Positions 21,501 to 30,636 of a stretch of DNA of 64,000 nucleotides are shown here, piece after piece (position 1 is the first letter of the stretch; each line of letters opens with the position of its first letter). Under the pieces are notes generated by a model. It worked only from the letters and a program-made list of their open reading frames with translations. It did not search any database and was not told where the DNA came from. The position numbers and the translations under genes were made by a program. The DNA comes from CAWJMD01 sp963843835. Lineage in GTDB: Bacteria; Actinomycetota; Actinomycetes; Actinomycetales; CAWJMD01. Location: NCBI GenBank assembly GCA_963843835.1, contig CAWJMD010000002.1, positions 1 to 64,000 of the forward strand. Direction: 5' to 3'.

Positions 21501-24500
21501 CGACCCGCGGAAACGTCACCCGAACCGACGTCGCCGACAGCTACACCACCGGGCCGGTGTACCGCACTACCGCGCGCGCCGTCTACGACCTGCACGGCCG
21601 CCCCGTCGAGGCTTATGACGCGCTGGACCGCAAGACCTCCACCGCCTACACGCCGGCCACCGGCGGACCGGTCACCGCGATCGCCACCACCAACGCCGCA
21701 GGACACACCACCACGTCGACTGTGGTTCCGGCCTGGGGCGTACCCGCCGCCACCGTGGACGCCAACGCTCGCCGGACCGATCTGGCCTACGACTCGCTCG
21801 GGCGCCTGACGAGCGTGTGGCTGCCCGGGCGAAACAAGGCCACGCAGACCGCCAACACCACGTTCGGGTACGTCCTCGAGGGGGCAAGATCGCTGCCGTC
21901 TCCACGTCAACACTTCGCCAGGACGGGAACTACAACACCACCTGGTCCCTGTTCGACGGGATGCTCCGGCCACGGCAGACCCAGGCCCCCTCGGCGACCG
22001 GCACCGGCCGCGTCCTGACCGACACCACGTACGACACCCGCGGATTCGTCGTGGACTCGAACGGCCCGTACTACAACTCCGCCTCCGGCCCGGCCTCAAC
22101 GCTGCTGATCGTCAGTGACGGCAACATGCCCACCCAGACGCGCACAACCTACGACGGCGCGGGCCGACCCGTCAGTGCCGCGTTCGAGTCGAGGGCGTGG
22201 AGAAATGGCGCACCACCACCACCTACGGCGGTGACCGCGTCCACACCACCCCACCGGCCGGCGGGACGGCCACAACTGTCATCACCGACGCTCGTGGCCG
22301 CACCACCCAGATGTGGCAGCATCACGGCCCCGCCCCCACCGCGGCGCACGACACCGTCAGTTACACCTACACCCCCGCGGGCCAGCTGACAGTCACACCG
22401 ACGCCGCCGGGAACACCTGGACATACGGCTACGACTGCGCGGCCGACAGACCAGCTCCGACGACCCCGACCGTGGCACCTCCACCAGCAGCTACGACGCC
22501 GCCGGGCAACTGACCACGAGCACCGACGCCCGCGGCCAAACCGTCCACCGCAGCTACGACCTGCTCGGCCGCCTCACCACCACACGCGACGGATCCGGGA
22601 CCGGCCCGGTCTTGACGTCGACCACCTACGACACCCTCGCAAAGGAATGGCCACCTCGTCAACCCGCTACGAGGACGGCAACCCCTACACGAGCGCCGTC
22701 ACCGGCTACGACGTCCAGTACCGGCCCTCAGGCACCTCCCTGACCATCCCTGCCGTCGAAGGGGCACTGGCGGGCACCTACACCACAGCGACGACCTACC
22801 GGATCGACGGTGCCGTCGCCACTCACCGGCTCCCGGCGGCACCCGGCGTGCCGGACGAGACGCTGCAGTACTTCTACTCGTCCAACGGGGTCCTGGACGG
22901 CATGGGCGGAGCCGGCTCGTACGTCGGCGACACCCTCTACAGCCCCTACGGCGACGTCACCCAGCTCGCCATGGGCCCGACCCTGGGCAAAGCCGTCTGG
23001 GTGACCAACACCTACGAGCTCGGCACCCGCCGACCCGCCAAGCGGGTCCTGGATCGTGAGGGCACCCCCACCAGCGACTCCGCCACCACCTGGTCCTACG
23101 ACCCGGCCGGGAACATCACCCAGACCGCCGACCCGTTCGCCCCCGGCGGCGGCGACTCCCAGTGCTACCGGTACGACCACCTCCGCCGACTGACCGAAGC
23201 ATGGACACAGATCACAGGATGCGCGGCCACCGGGACGCAGGCCACCCTCGGCGGCCCCGACCCCTACTGGGAGTCCTTCACGTACGACGATGTCGGCAAC
23301 CGCCTCACCGAGACCCAGCACGCTGTCGACCAGAGCGACACGGACGTCACCCGGACCTACACCTACCCCGCCACCGGGGACGACCGTCCGCACGCCCTGA
23401 CCGCGGTCACACGGCCAGACCCCGCCGGCGGCCCCGACCCGTTGACAGACGCCGCCTACACCTACGACAGCGCCGGCAACACCACCACCCGGGTCCGCGG
23501 CGACGTCACCCAAACCTTCGAGTACACCCCCGAGGGCCAACTGGACACCGTCACCACCGACACCGGTCCCGACGCCGGCACCACCCGCTACAGCTACGAC
23601 GCAGGCGGCGCCCGGCTGCTCCGCCGCGAACCCGGCGTCACCACCTTGTACCTCGGCGACACCGAGATCCGGCTCGACACCTCAACCAGCACCAAGACCT
23701 CCACCCGGCACTACAGCTACGGCGGGCAGGCCGTCGCCGTCCGCACCAGCGCAGGCGTCCAGATCGTCGCCGGCGACCACAACAAGACCGCCACCTACGC
23801 CATCCACGCCTCCACGGGCGCCCTCACCACCCGCCGCATGCTGCCCTTCGGTGGTCAACGCACCGAACCCGCCAGCGCATGGCCAGGGGAACGCGGCTAC
23901 GTCAACGGCACGCAGGACTCAAGCACCGGACTGACCCAACTCGGTGTGCGTGCCTACGACCCCGAGACGGGACGGTTCACCACCGTTGACCCCCTCCTGA
24001 ACCTTGCGACCCCGCAGCAGTGGAACGGGTACAGCTACGCCATCAACAGCCCCGTCACCTACACCGACCCCAAGGGGCTCGAACCCTTTGGTTGGCACAA
24101 CCAGGGGGCAGGAGGGAGCACGTGCACGCCGAACTCGAACAACTACGAGTGCGGAGGCACGAGTGGGCTGGCCACGGCTACCGGCGCCCAGGGCTCACGA
24201 CCTGGCGGAGGATGCTCTTGTCCGTACAGCGTCGCGGCCGGGGCTACGCAGTCCCAGCCCGGCTACGAGCGAGGCTTCATCGATTCGATCGTTGACGCCG
24301 CCTTTGAGATCCCGATCCTCCTGAGCTCGGGCCCAGGGCGACCCTCAGGAACACGTGCGTGGCTTGAAAACCGTAGGGGCGCTCTAAAGGATTGGTATGG
24401 CTATGCCCTCACTGGGGGCCCGTGTGACAGCGCTAGCTCGGATGGCGCTCAGTCCATCTGCGGCTATCACCGCATGATGGGGTACGGCACTGGAACCGTG

Positions 24501-24956
24501 GGTCTAGCCGCGCTGAGCGGTGGGGCAGGTGGTGTGAGAGCTAGTACTGGCGCCGGTGGGATGTCGGGACGCGTCGGCGCAAATCTCACGGCCACAGAAG
24601 CCGCAGCAAGTGCCCCTCAAGTCGCCGTGGGAGAGCGCGCCCTTCCAAGGGCGCTGTCGGGAGGTCCGGCGAATACACACGTGTACCTTGGCATCCGCGA
24701 TGGGAAGCCGGTCTACACCGGCGTTACCAGCAACATCGATCGTCGGTATGCTCAGCACGGTTCTCGTTTCGACAAACTGGAGCAGCTGACGACCACTCCC
24801 TTAACGCGAGGGCAGGCGCGCTCGGTCGAACAGGCTCTAATCGTTCGCAATGGCGCCAGCTTCGAGAACAAGATAAACAGCATCTCGCCAACGCACTCGT
24901 ACTACGACGACGCTGTCAGTTGGGGCGAAGACTGGCTGCGACAGAACGGATTGTGA
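18554..24956 (+). CDS. Rhs/YD-repeat secreted polymorphic toxin with C-terminal GIY-YIG nuclease, frameshifted upstream
   Basis: A signal peptide (HVVATLVVALAQGAIAPQA) is followed by a SpvB/Rhs-type N-terminal region (SGDFTWSYPLRVPP, YWMLTTTDGTQYYFGRGK). Many YD repeats follow (SYDPAGNITQ, YTYDSAGNTT, RYSYDAGG). The core ends at LGVRAYDPETGRFTTVDPLL and SPVTYTDPKGLEPFG (about 23940-24090). The last 290 residues differ from the core. They carry a linker and then a GIY-YIG-like nuclease: VYLGIRDG, VYTGVTSN, IDRRYAQH (Arg), RSVEQALI (Glu) and KINSIS (Asn), so the expected catalytic residues are present. Frames 18554-22640 are broken many times; the final 2.3 kb is intact. Known for the family: the tip is cleaved and delivered to competing cells. 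The overlapping immunity gene supports a toxin role. Confidence 0.8.
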
Positions 24957-25450
24957 TGGCTGGGGTTCAGACCAACCTGCGCGTGCTCAAGCCGTCGCGG
25001 ACGAAGCCGCAAGCCGGTGACATCTTCGCTATGAAGCTCCCTGATGAAACTTACCTCTTCGGGCGAGTGATCGGAGCGGAGCTAGAACCACCGCAAGCGC
25101 CGACGCCGCAGGCGTATCTGATCTACGTCTACCGGGAGCGCTCCAAGACCATGGAGCCTTCGCTGGACGCGTTGGCTCCGGATCGACTTCTGCTGCCGCC
25201 GCTATTCATCAACCGCATGCCTTGGACTAAGGGCTACTTCAAGGCGCTCGGTAACCGCGACCTGTCTAGAGACGATCTGCTGCAGCAGCACTGCTTTTGG
25301 AGCGCTGCTCGGGGTTCATACGTGGATGAGAGTCGGAACGTCCTGCCGGCAGAGACGCAGCCATGCGGTGATTGGGCACTGGTGAGCTACCGCTGGCTCG
25401 ATGATCAGATCAGCGACGCGCTCGGCATACCGCGAGTTCCCGAGGATTGA
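24956..25450 (+). CDS. Imm26-like immunity protein for the Rhs toxin
   Basis: The 164-residue protein starts at ATG 24956, overlapping the toxin stop (TGATG). The N-terminal block KPQAGDIFAMKLPDETYLFG, followed by RVIGAEL, is the signature opening of the Imm26 immunity family, seen next to polymorphic toxins of many types. The middle has LLPPLFINRMPWTKGYFKAL and the end WALVSYRWLDDQISDALGIP. No signal peptide, so it is cytosolic, as expected for an antidote to a nuclease. Base composition is lower in G+C than the Rhs core, like the toxin tip, pointing to the pair moving together. Likely binds the GIY-YIG domain; binding is inferred from order. Confidence 0.75.
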   Translation: MAGVQTNLRVLKPSRTKPQAGDIFAMKLPDETYLFGRVIGAELEPPQAPTPQAYLIYVYRERSKTMEPSLDALAPDRLLLPPLFINRMPWTKGYFKALGNRDLSRDDLLQQHCFWSAARGSYVDESRNVLPAETQPCGDWALVSYRWLDDQISDALGIPRVPED

Positions 25451-25765
25451 ACAGGGCATGGTCAGCCAGGACTGTGGAAGGCTGCACGGCCGAAGGCGTT
25501 GTCCTCGACGACGCAGCGCAGAGCAACGGAGTGGGGTCGCTGAGCTGTAGGGGTCAGTGAGTCGGGGCGGGCGCCGAATCACTGTGCCGGTCCCATCCTG
25601 CAGGGCAGGACGATCATCCGGCTTGGGCTTGGCCAATCGTTCGTCTCGGGGAGTCTCGACGGGAGGCAGCGGACGGAGGCGGCGACAGGCTGGGCGGGTT
25701 CGCGATCGCCTCGACTGAGGGTTGTGACCCGACGTTCTCCAGGTGGGAGTTGCATTGCGCGACAC
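25451..25765. other. Intergenic region between Imm26 and PAP2 genes
   Basis: The two flanking genes converge here. No gene, RNA or clear terminator hairpin with T-run is seen. Short frames on either strand look random. It may hold the eroded end of an earlier insertion, but nothing supports a specific call. Confidence 0.35.
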
Positions 25766-26380
25766 TCAACTCACCACTGCAAAGACCGCGGCAGCCACGA
25801 CCGCTCCCACGACGCCGCCGGCGACGACCTGAAGCACGTCGTGCGCCCCCAGCCGAACACGCGCCCACGCCAGCGCGACCACCAGCCCGACGAAGGGTGA
25901 AACTGGGACGCCGAAGACCAGCCCGAGAACGGTCACCGCGCCGGCAGCGGCTGCCACGTGGATGGAGATCTTCCACGCCAATGAGATCAGGGCGGCGATC
26001 AGCAGTCCGGTGAACGACGCCAACACCAGGGCTCGGACTGCCGGATCAGCATCCAGCCAGCCGGATGCCGCGAACGCGAGCACGGTCGACGCTGCGGCAA
26101 GCATCAACACCAGCGGGCGCTGCCGCAGGTCTGCAATGTGCCGTCCGCTCAGGCGACCGCGCCTACTGCCCAAAACCACGACCGCGAACGGCAAGCCGGC
26201 GGTCAGCGTCGCAACCGTCAGGCCGACGACCACTCCACGCCAGAGGGGCGGTGTCGTCCCGATCGAGACCGCCAGGCAGACGCCGTAGGCGAGGACGACT
26301 GGCGACAGCACCTCGGTCAGCACCCGTGCAACTCGGTCAGGGTCGACTGGACGGTGGTTCGCGGGAGCTGCGTCGATCAT
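25766..26380 (-). CDS. PAP2-superfamily membrane phosphatase
   Basis: This 204-residue protein has about five membrane helices. The PAP2 signature is partly visible: SIH (residues 139-141, acid-base His) and RVRLGAHDVLQVVAGG (residues 174-189), the second His motif of the form common in actinobacterial PAP2 proteins. The usual KxxxxxxRP motif I is not clear. Such enzymes remove phosphate from lipid substrates on the outer face of the membrane. ATG 26380 overlaps the upstream stop (ATGA), so it is coupled to the MAB_1171c gene and is last in the XRE-ImmA operon. Substrate unknown. Confidence 0.65.
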   Translation of the reverse strand: MIDAAPANHRPVDPDRVARVLTEVLSPVVLAYGVCLAVSIGTTPPLWRGVVVGLTVATLTAGLPFAVVVLGSRRGRLSGRHIADLRQRPLVLMLAAASTVLAFAASGWLDADPAVRALVLASFTGLLIAALISLAWKISIHVAAAAGAVTVLGLVFGVPVSPFVGLVVALAWARVRLGAHDVLQVVAGGVVGAVVAAAVFAVVS

Positions 26381-27478
26381 GAAGTGGCCGCAGGCGATCG
26401 TTGACCGATGACGTCCTGGTAGGCGACGGCGATGTCTGTCCACCAGTCGATCTCGTCGTCCACGGTCGAAGGCGAGGGTCGGCCGTCCGATCGATTCTGG
26501 TCCTCGAAGAGCAGGGCGCGTAGGGCCGACCTGCGGTCGTCGACATCGGCCCGGAGGGATCCCGGACCGGACAGCGCCAGCTGACCGTCCCTGATCTCGA
26601 TGACTCGGCGATACAGGCGCAGGTCGAGGTCACGCGAGTGCAGTCTGTCGCGCCAGCGCGGCTGGACCGGCTCGAGGGCGATTCCGGGCGTCAAGGCGAC
26701 GAGGTCCGCCCACAGCGGGTAGAGGCGGTCCAGCATGCTGGTGGGCTCGCACCGCCTGGCGGGCGGCGCGGAGGCCACGGGCCAACGCGGGAAGCACGCA
26801 CCCGATGCTCACCATGGTCAGGCCGATGAGTGCAGCAGCGCGGGCCGACTCGATCATCCATGCCGGCGGGTCTCCTCCGGCGGCCTCCACGCCCACACCG
26901 ACGCCCTTCGTCACGGCGTAGGCGATGGCGCAGCCCGCGCCCGCGGCGATGAGGCTCAGGCCCAGGCGCATGCTTCCGCTGGAGGCCCGCGCCCACCGGG
27001 CGGCGGAGACCGCGACGTCCGCCAGCGCCACGGCGACGTAGGCGAGAAACACTCCGTGCATCGTCACCTCGGGCCACGCGTCGAGCGGACCTGATCCGAA
27101 ACGCGCGGCCTTGGGGTCAGGACACCCATCACGACCACGAAGCCTGCGACGGTGCCGGAGACGACGAGGCGTGGTCGGGCACGCCGCACCGCCTCGTCGG
27201 CGGGGAGGGCGAGCAGGAGCAGGTAGGTCTGCGCCAGTCCGGCAGCGAGTGCGATGCACACGCGGGACGCGACGTCTCCCCAGCCACGGACGGTGGCGGT
27301 GTCCCCGAGAAGCGCCGGTGTGCAGGCCTGCGAACGGGGCGATCCCGACGGCGAGCGCGACGAACACCGCCGCGAGTGCCGCCTGGGCGGGGATGAATCC
27401 GCGGGTGAGGGTGGCGACCTTGTAGATCGCCGTGACCGCGAGGAGAGCCACCACCAGGGGCACGAGGTCGAGGACCAT
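26377..27478 (-). pseudogene. MAB_1171c family membrane protein, frameshifted
   Basis: Rejoined frames give about seven N-terminal membrane helices (VLDLVPLVVALLAVTAIYK, ALAAVFVALAVGIAPFAGL, VSGTVAGFVVVMGVL, SMRLGLSLIAAGAGCAIAY, AALIGLTMVSIGCVLPAL). A cytosolic tail follows (SMLDRLYPLWADLVALTPGI, DLRLYRRVIEIRDGQLAL). That layout, including LYPLWADL and the tail RRVIEIRDG, is characteristic of the MAB_1171c family of putative transporters in mycobacteria and streptomycetes. Frames change near 27310, 27090 and 26750. ATG 27478 sits one base after the ImmA stop. Function is unknown in the family; the XRE-ImmA-MAB_1171c-PAP2 order is recurrent in actinobacteria to my knowledge. Confidence 0.7.
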
Positions 27479-27479
27479 C

Positions 27480-27974
27480 TCAGCCTCCGCTGGCGCCGAG
27501 GGTCCGTTGCAGCCGCTCCATCACGGGGTCTGCGGCGGGCTGCCGCGTCCTGGGTCGGCCGAGGACGAGTGAGGCCACCATCTCGGCCTCCTGCTCCTCG
27601 ACCTCGCCGTAGGACGTGCGTCCCAACGCCGTGCGCACCATCGTCGGCTCCAGGTCGGGCATGAGGCTGCGGATCACCTCGTCGCCGATCCGCTCCCGGG
27701 GGACGTGGTCGCACAGCAGGTGCCCGAGCTCGTGGGCGACGATGTGGTCGCGGTGGACCGGTGAGGTGCCGGCCTCGTAGAAGACGTAGTCGGTGTCCCG
27801 CAGGGAGATGAGTACGCCGCACGGACCGACCATCTGATCGCGCGGCACCATGCGTATGGGGCGACTGCGTCGCTTCTCCACGGCCTGCCGAAAGGCGTTG
27901 GCGTCGAAGGGGTCCGGACCCGCGCAGTCATCCAGGAGCCGCTGGCAGCGTTGACGTACGTCGCGGAGGCTCAT
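27480..27974 (-). CDS. ImmA/IrrE-family metallopeptidase
   Basis: The 164-residue protein carries the zinc motif HELGH (His81, Glu82, His85) within HIVAHELGHLLCDH. A downstream acidic stretch (EVEEQEAEMVASLVLG) supplies the third ligand and helix typical of ImmA/IrrE proteins. Family members cleave a partner XRE-type repressor, as ImmA does with ImmR in ICEBs1, and so release mobile-element genes. Start ATG 27974 (MSLRDVRQRC) is preferred over upstream frames. It lies about 90 bases after the XRE gene on the same strand. It is intact with all key residues. Confidence 0.85.
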   Translation of the reverse strand: MSLRDVRQRCQRLLDDCAGPDPFDANAFRQAVEKRRSRPIRMVPRDQMVGPCGVLISLRDTDYVFYEAGTSPVHRDHIVAHELGHLLCDHVPRERIGDEVIRSLMPDLEPTMVRTALGRTSYGEVEEQEAEMVASLVLGRPRTRQPAADPVMERLQRTLGASGG

Positions 27975-28064
27975 GGTCACCTCGCAGTCCCTCGGCGCTC
28001 CTGCTACCACCCGAGCCGGGGCAGTCGTCGCCACCCGAGACGACGCGCGCCTGACGTCAGACTG

Positions 28065-28526
28065 TCATGAGTTGGTGGATTCGTCAGCCCCGTCAACCGG
28101 CTGGCCGGTGAGGCCCTCCATCTGGCGGGCCTGCTCGACCATGCCGAGGATCGCGCGGATGCTTCCCGCGGACAGGTCGGAGACCCGCAGGGCGATCGAC
28201 CGGACGTCGGGATCGCGCATCGCGGCGAGGAGGTCGAGCTCGGCCTCGATCCGCTCGGCCGCCTCTTCGTCGAAGAAGTAGCTCGGCGCGACACCGAAGA
28301 AGTTCGCGAGCGCCTCGAGGTGGGCCTTCGTGGGGTTGTCGCGGATGCCCTTGCGAAGCTGCCACACGTATGTGGCCGAGATGGTGGGCCCGCCGGCCTC
28401 CCGGAGGGCGGCCGCGACCTGCTCGTGGGTGTACTCGCCCTTGCCGCTCGGCGGCTTCGCGGTCTTGAACAGGTGGTCGACCTTCTCAGCCAGCGACTTG
28501 CCAGAGCGGGCAGCAGCCTGGCCCAT
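28065..28526 (-). CDS. XRE-family transcriptional regulator, partner of ImmA
   Basis: The 153-residue repressor has an N-terminal XRE helix-turn-helix at about residues 10-75 (KVDHLFKTAKPPSG, YTHEQVAAALREAGGPTIS, TYVWQLRKGIRDNPTKAHLE, ALANFFGVAPSYFF). A C-terminal part follows (RIEAELDLLAAMRDPDVRSI, ILGMVEQARQMEGL). This is the ESX-1/EspR-like or ImmR-like layout with a dimerising tail. GTG 28529 and ATG 28526 are both possible; ATG is chosen. The gene faces a palindromic TCAGTT operator in the divergent promoter. It probably represses the plus-strand genes and its own operon, and ImmA probably relieves this. Confidence 0.85.
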   Translation of the reverse strand: MGQAAARSGKSLAEKVDHLFKTAKPPSGKGEYTHEQVAAALREAGGPTISATYVWQLRKGIRDNPTKAHLEALANFFGVAPSYFFDEEAAERIEAELDLLAAMRDPDVRSIALRVSDLSAGSIRAILGMVEQARQMEGLTGQPVDGADESTNS

Positions 28527-28643
28527 CACGACCCCTCTCGCCCGCCGCCCACGTGTCTCGTCCGGCAGCGCACCGGACCCGACGAACCTACCGGGCCACC
28601 GCCAAGGGCGAACAGCGGAGATGGACGATTCACCCGCTCGCCC

Positions 28644-28692
28644 TTGACATCAGTTCACAGACGCTTAGGCTTCATGTCAGTTCATCAACTGA
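28644..28692 (+). promoter_or_regulatory. Divergent promoter with TCAGTT operators
   Basis: TTGACA (28644-28649) and TAGGCT (28666-28671), 16 bp apart, form a good promoter for the plus-strand genes. Half-site ATCAGTTCAC lies at 28649-28658, inside the spacer. A perfect inverted repeat TCAGTT-CATC-AACTGA lies at 28677-28692, just downstream of the -10, where a bound repressor would block transcription. The same TCAGTT core is at the conjugation promoter (12745). Inferred operator for the XRE protein. Confidence 0.6.
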
Positions 28693-28736
28693 TGTGAATG
28701 GGCGGCGGTGGTCGTGATGGCTGGTGCGGGCGGACC

Positions 28737-29300
28737 ATGAAGGGGGTCGCCATCGCGTTCGCGACGCCGTTCGTGCTCGTGCTCTTGCTCGGCGCCGGCA
28801 TGTCCGCCCCGGACGCCGGCCAACCTCCAGCGACCTCCTTCCCAGCGAGCATGCCTGCTCCCCCTACCCCGTTCGCCGGCGTCTCCCGCGGCTGCACCGT
28901 GGCGGACCCCACCGGCACCGGTGGCTGCGTCACCCCCGCCGTCGCATGGCTCCTCGTCCAGGTCGAGCAGACCTTCGGGACCCTTCCCACCTCCTGCTGG
29001 GACGAGCACGCATGGAACCCGACCAGCGACCACCCCAAGGGCAAGGCCTGCGACGTCACCTTCGGCGAGCTCGGCACCTTCCCCTCGGCCGCCGAGGTCG
29101 AGCGCGGCTGGACGCTCGCGCACTGGTTGGAGGCCAACGCCGCCGCTCTGAGGGTCCGATACCTGATCTGGCAGGGACGCGTCTGGCGCGCCGCCCGATC
29201 TGGTGATGGGTGGCTGCCCTACTCCGGCGGGGGTGTCTACGACCCGCAGGACCCGACCGGCGGCCACTACGACCACGTCCACATCTCCACCACGACCTGA
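28737..29300 (+). CDS. Secreted ARB_07466/VldE-like protein, probable cell-wall hydrolase of the element
   Basis: The protein has an N-terminal signal/anchor (MKGVAIAFATPFVLVLLLGA), a Pro/Thr-rich linker, then a domain from about residue 55. The domain includes SCWDEHAWNPTSDHPKGKAC followed by DVTFGELGTFPS, then RYLIWQGRVWRAARSGDGWL, and GGHYDHVHIS at the end. The SDHPKGKACDV and HYDHVH signatures are those of the M15-like/ARB_07466 C-terminal family, zinc-type peptidoglycan enzymes. Such exoproteins accompany conjugation genes and open the wall. It is first after the TCAGTT-controlled promoter, supporting XRE regulation. Catalytic activity is inferred; the His residues are intact. Confidence 0.75.
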   Translation: MKGVAIAFATPFVLVLLLGAGMSAPDAGQPPATSFPASMPAPPTPFAGVSRGCTVADPTGTGGCVTPAVAWLLVQVEQTFGTLPTSCWDEHAWNPTSDHPKGKACDVTFGELGTFPSAAEVERGWTLAHWLEANAAALRVRYLIWQGRVWRAARSGDGWLPYSGGGVYDPQDPTGGHYDHVHISTTT

Positions 29301-29334
29301 CAGCCGCCCTCTACCCAGCAGGAAGGGAACAGCC

Positions 29335-29838
29335 ATGACGACTCCGACAGCGGGACCGGCCACTCGGCCCCGCGAGCTCGACGGCCGCGAGCTAGCAGCC
29401 GACGAAGCCCTCGCCGCTGCGACGACCGAGCTGCACCTCGACACCGCGCGGGCGCTGTGCCGGCTCCCGTCCGCGTGGGGCGACCGGCTCCTGCCGTCGC
29501 ACCCGCACTACTCGCTGATCAGCCGCCTCACCCGCGACCTGGTCAACGCCGGCCTGCCGATCCACGACTGCGACGCCCGCGAGCGCACCGGCGGCGTCTG
29601 CCTCACCCCGAGCAGCCGGGCCGACGGCGTCATCGTCACCTGGACCACTCACACCGCCCTCGCCGTCGACGCCGCGCGCTACGACCAGCACGACGACCTG
29701 ATCCAGCTGATGAACTACGCCCTCGCCGACGTCCTGTGCGCCCTCGGGTGGCAGACCGAGTCGTTCGGCCAGGCCGGAGCGAACGTCGTCACCGGCCGCG
29801 TCCGTCCGCCGAAGCGGCCGGAGGTGCGTCGTGACTGA
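29335..29838 (+). CDS. Unknown protein of the mobile element
   Basis: This 167-residue protein starts at ATG 29335 after CAGGAAGGGAACAGCC, a strong ribosome site. Visible blocks are ARALCRLPSAWGDRLLPSH, HYSLISRLTRDLVNAGLPI, GVCLTPSSRADGVIVTWTTH and DLIQLMNYALADVLCALGW. The overall pattern suggests a compact alpha/beta protein. No family is named with confidence; similar proteins are found between the exoprotein and mobilisation genes of actinobacterial elements. No signal peptide. Its stop overlaps the next gene. Confidence 0.65.
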   Translation: MTTPTAGPATRPRELDGRELAADEALAAATTELHLDTARALCRLPSAWGDRLLPSHPHYSLISRLTRDLVNAGLPIHDCDARERTGGVCLTPSSRADGVIVTWTTHTALAVDAARYDQHDDLIQLMNYALADVLCALGWQTESFGQAGANVVTGRVRPPKRPEVRRD

Positions 29839-30010
29839 CCGGACCACAACGATCCGCCGCCTCGTGCTTGAGACCCGCACTGCCACCGACCTCGACACCG
29901 CCGCCGAGCAGCACGTCACGCGAGCCCTCGCCCACGAGAGCCGGCGCCGCAACAGGCCACACTCGAAGCGCATCAAGGACACCGAGAACCCGCCGAGGAG
30001 GACTCGATGA
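29831..30010 (+). CDS. Small basic protein of unknown function
   Basis: The 59-residue frame starts at GTG 29831 inside the upstream gene's end and stops with TGA overlapping the next ATG (ATGA at 30007-30010). The sequence is Arg-rich and helical (TIRRLVLETRTATDLDTAAE, HVTRALAHESRRRNR). Both flanking overlaps argue that it is a real, translationally coupled gene. No family recognised. Confidence 0.55.
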   Translation: MTDRTTTIRRLVLETRTATDLDTAAEQHVTRALAHESRRRNRPHSKRIKDTENPPRRTR

Positions 30011-30220
30011 CCACCAGCGTGCAGATGTCCACCGAGCAGCTCCGGCGGCTCCCCACCGTGATCGACGTCCCCACCGCGGCAGCGATTCTCGGCGTCGGCC
30101 GCACCGCCGCGTACGAACTCATTCGCACCAACCGGTGGCCCACGCCGGTCGTTGCACGTCGGCAAGCTCATCCGGATCCCGACGGCGCCGCTGCTCCGGC
30201 TGGTTGGCATCGACCGGTAG
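30007..30220 (+). CDS. Helix-turn-helix (excisionase/AlpA-like) protein, frameshifted
   Basis: The N-terminal part reads VIDVPTAAAILGVGRTAAYE then LIRTNRWPTPVV, the pattern of a MerR/excisionase-type DNA-binding domain. The expected wing, VGKLIRIPTAPLLRLVGIDR, is present but in another frame, so one base was gained or lost near 30150. Rejoined length is about 70 residues, as for AlpA/Xis-like proteins of actinobacterial elements, where they sit beside mobilisation or integrase genes. Start ATG overlaps the upstream stop. Role in excision is inferred; the integrase is not adjacent here. Confidence 0.65.
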
Positions 30221-30223
30221 CTC

Positions 30224-30636
30224 GTGACCGCCAGATACCGCGCCCACGCCGAGGCGCCGCGATCGTGCCAGGTGCGGCTCCGGTTCACCGAGGCCGAGCT
30301 CGCCGCCGTCACCGAAGCCGCCCACCGAGCTGGCCTCACCCCGAGCGGCTACGCAGCCGAGGTCGCAGTGGCCGCGGCACTGCGAACTCGACGCGCCGTC
30401 GCTTGGCACCGTGGCGCGAGGCGCTGACGGAGTTGGTGTCCGCCCGCAGCCAGCTGCGTCGGATCGGCTCCAACCTGAATCAGGCAGCCCGGGTCCTCAA
30501 CGTCGAGGGTGAGGCGCCCGTATGGCTTGAACGGGCCTGCGCCCTCGTCGAGCGCTGCGTCGCCCGGGTCGACGAAACGGCCGATCGGGTACACCGACTC
30601 GCTCGCGTGTCGCCGACCCAACGAAGAAGTATGTAG
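30224..30636 (+). CDS. MobC-like relaxosome accessory protein, frameshifted
   Basis: GTG 30224 begins VTARYRAHAEAPRSCQVRLR, then FTEAELAAVTEAAHRAGLT and PSGYAAEVAVAAAL. This is the ribbon-helix-helix start of MobC-like mobilisation proteins. The frame changes near 30400. The C-terminal MobC block follows (LTELVSARSQLRRIGSNLNQ, AARVLN), ending in an Arg/Val-rich helix and a stop at 30636. Known: MobC helps the relaxase nick oriT. In related elements the relaxase gene comes next; here none is recognisable, so the relaxosome looks incomplete. Confidence 0.7.
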
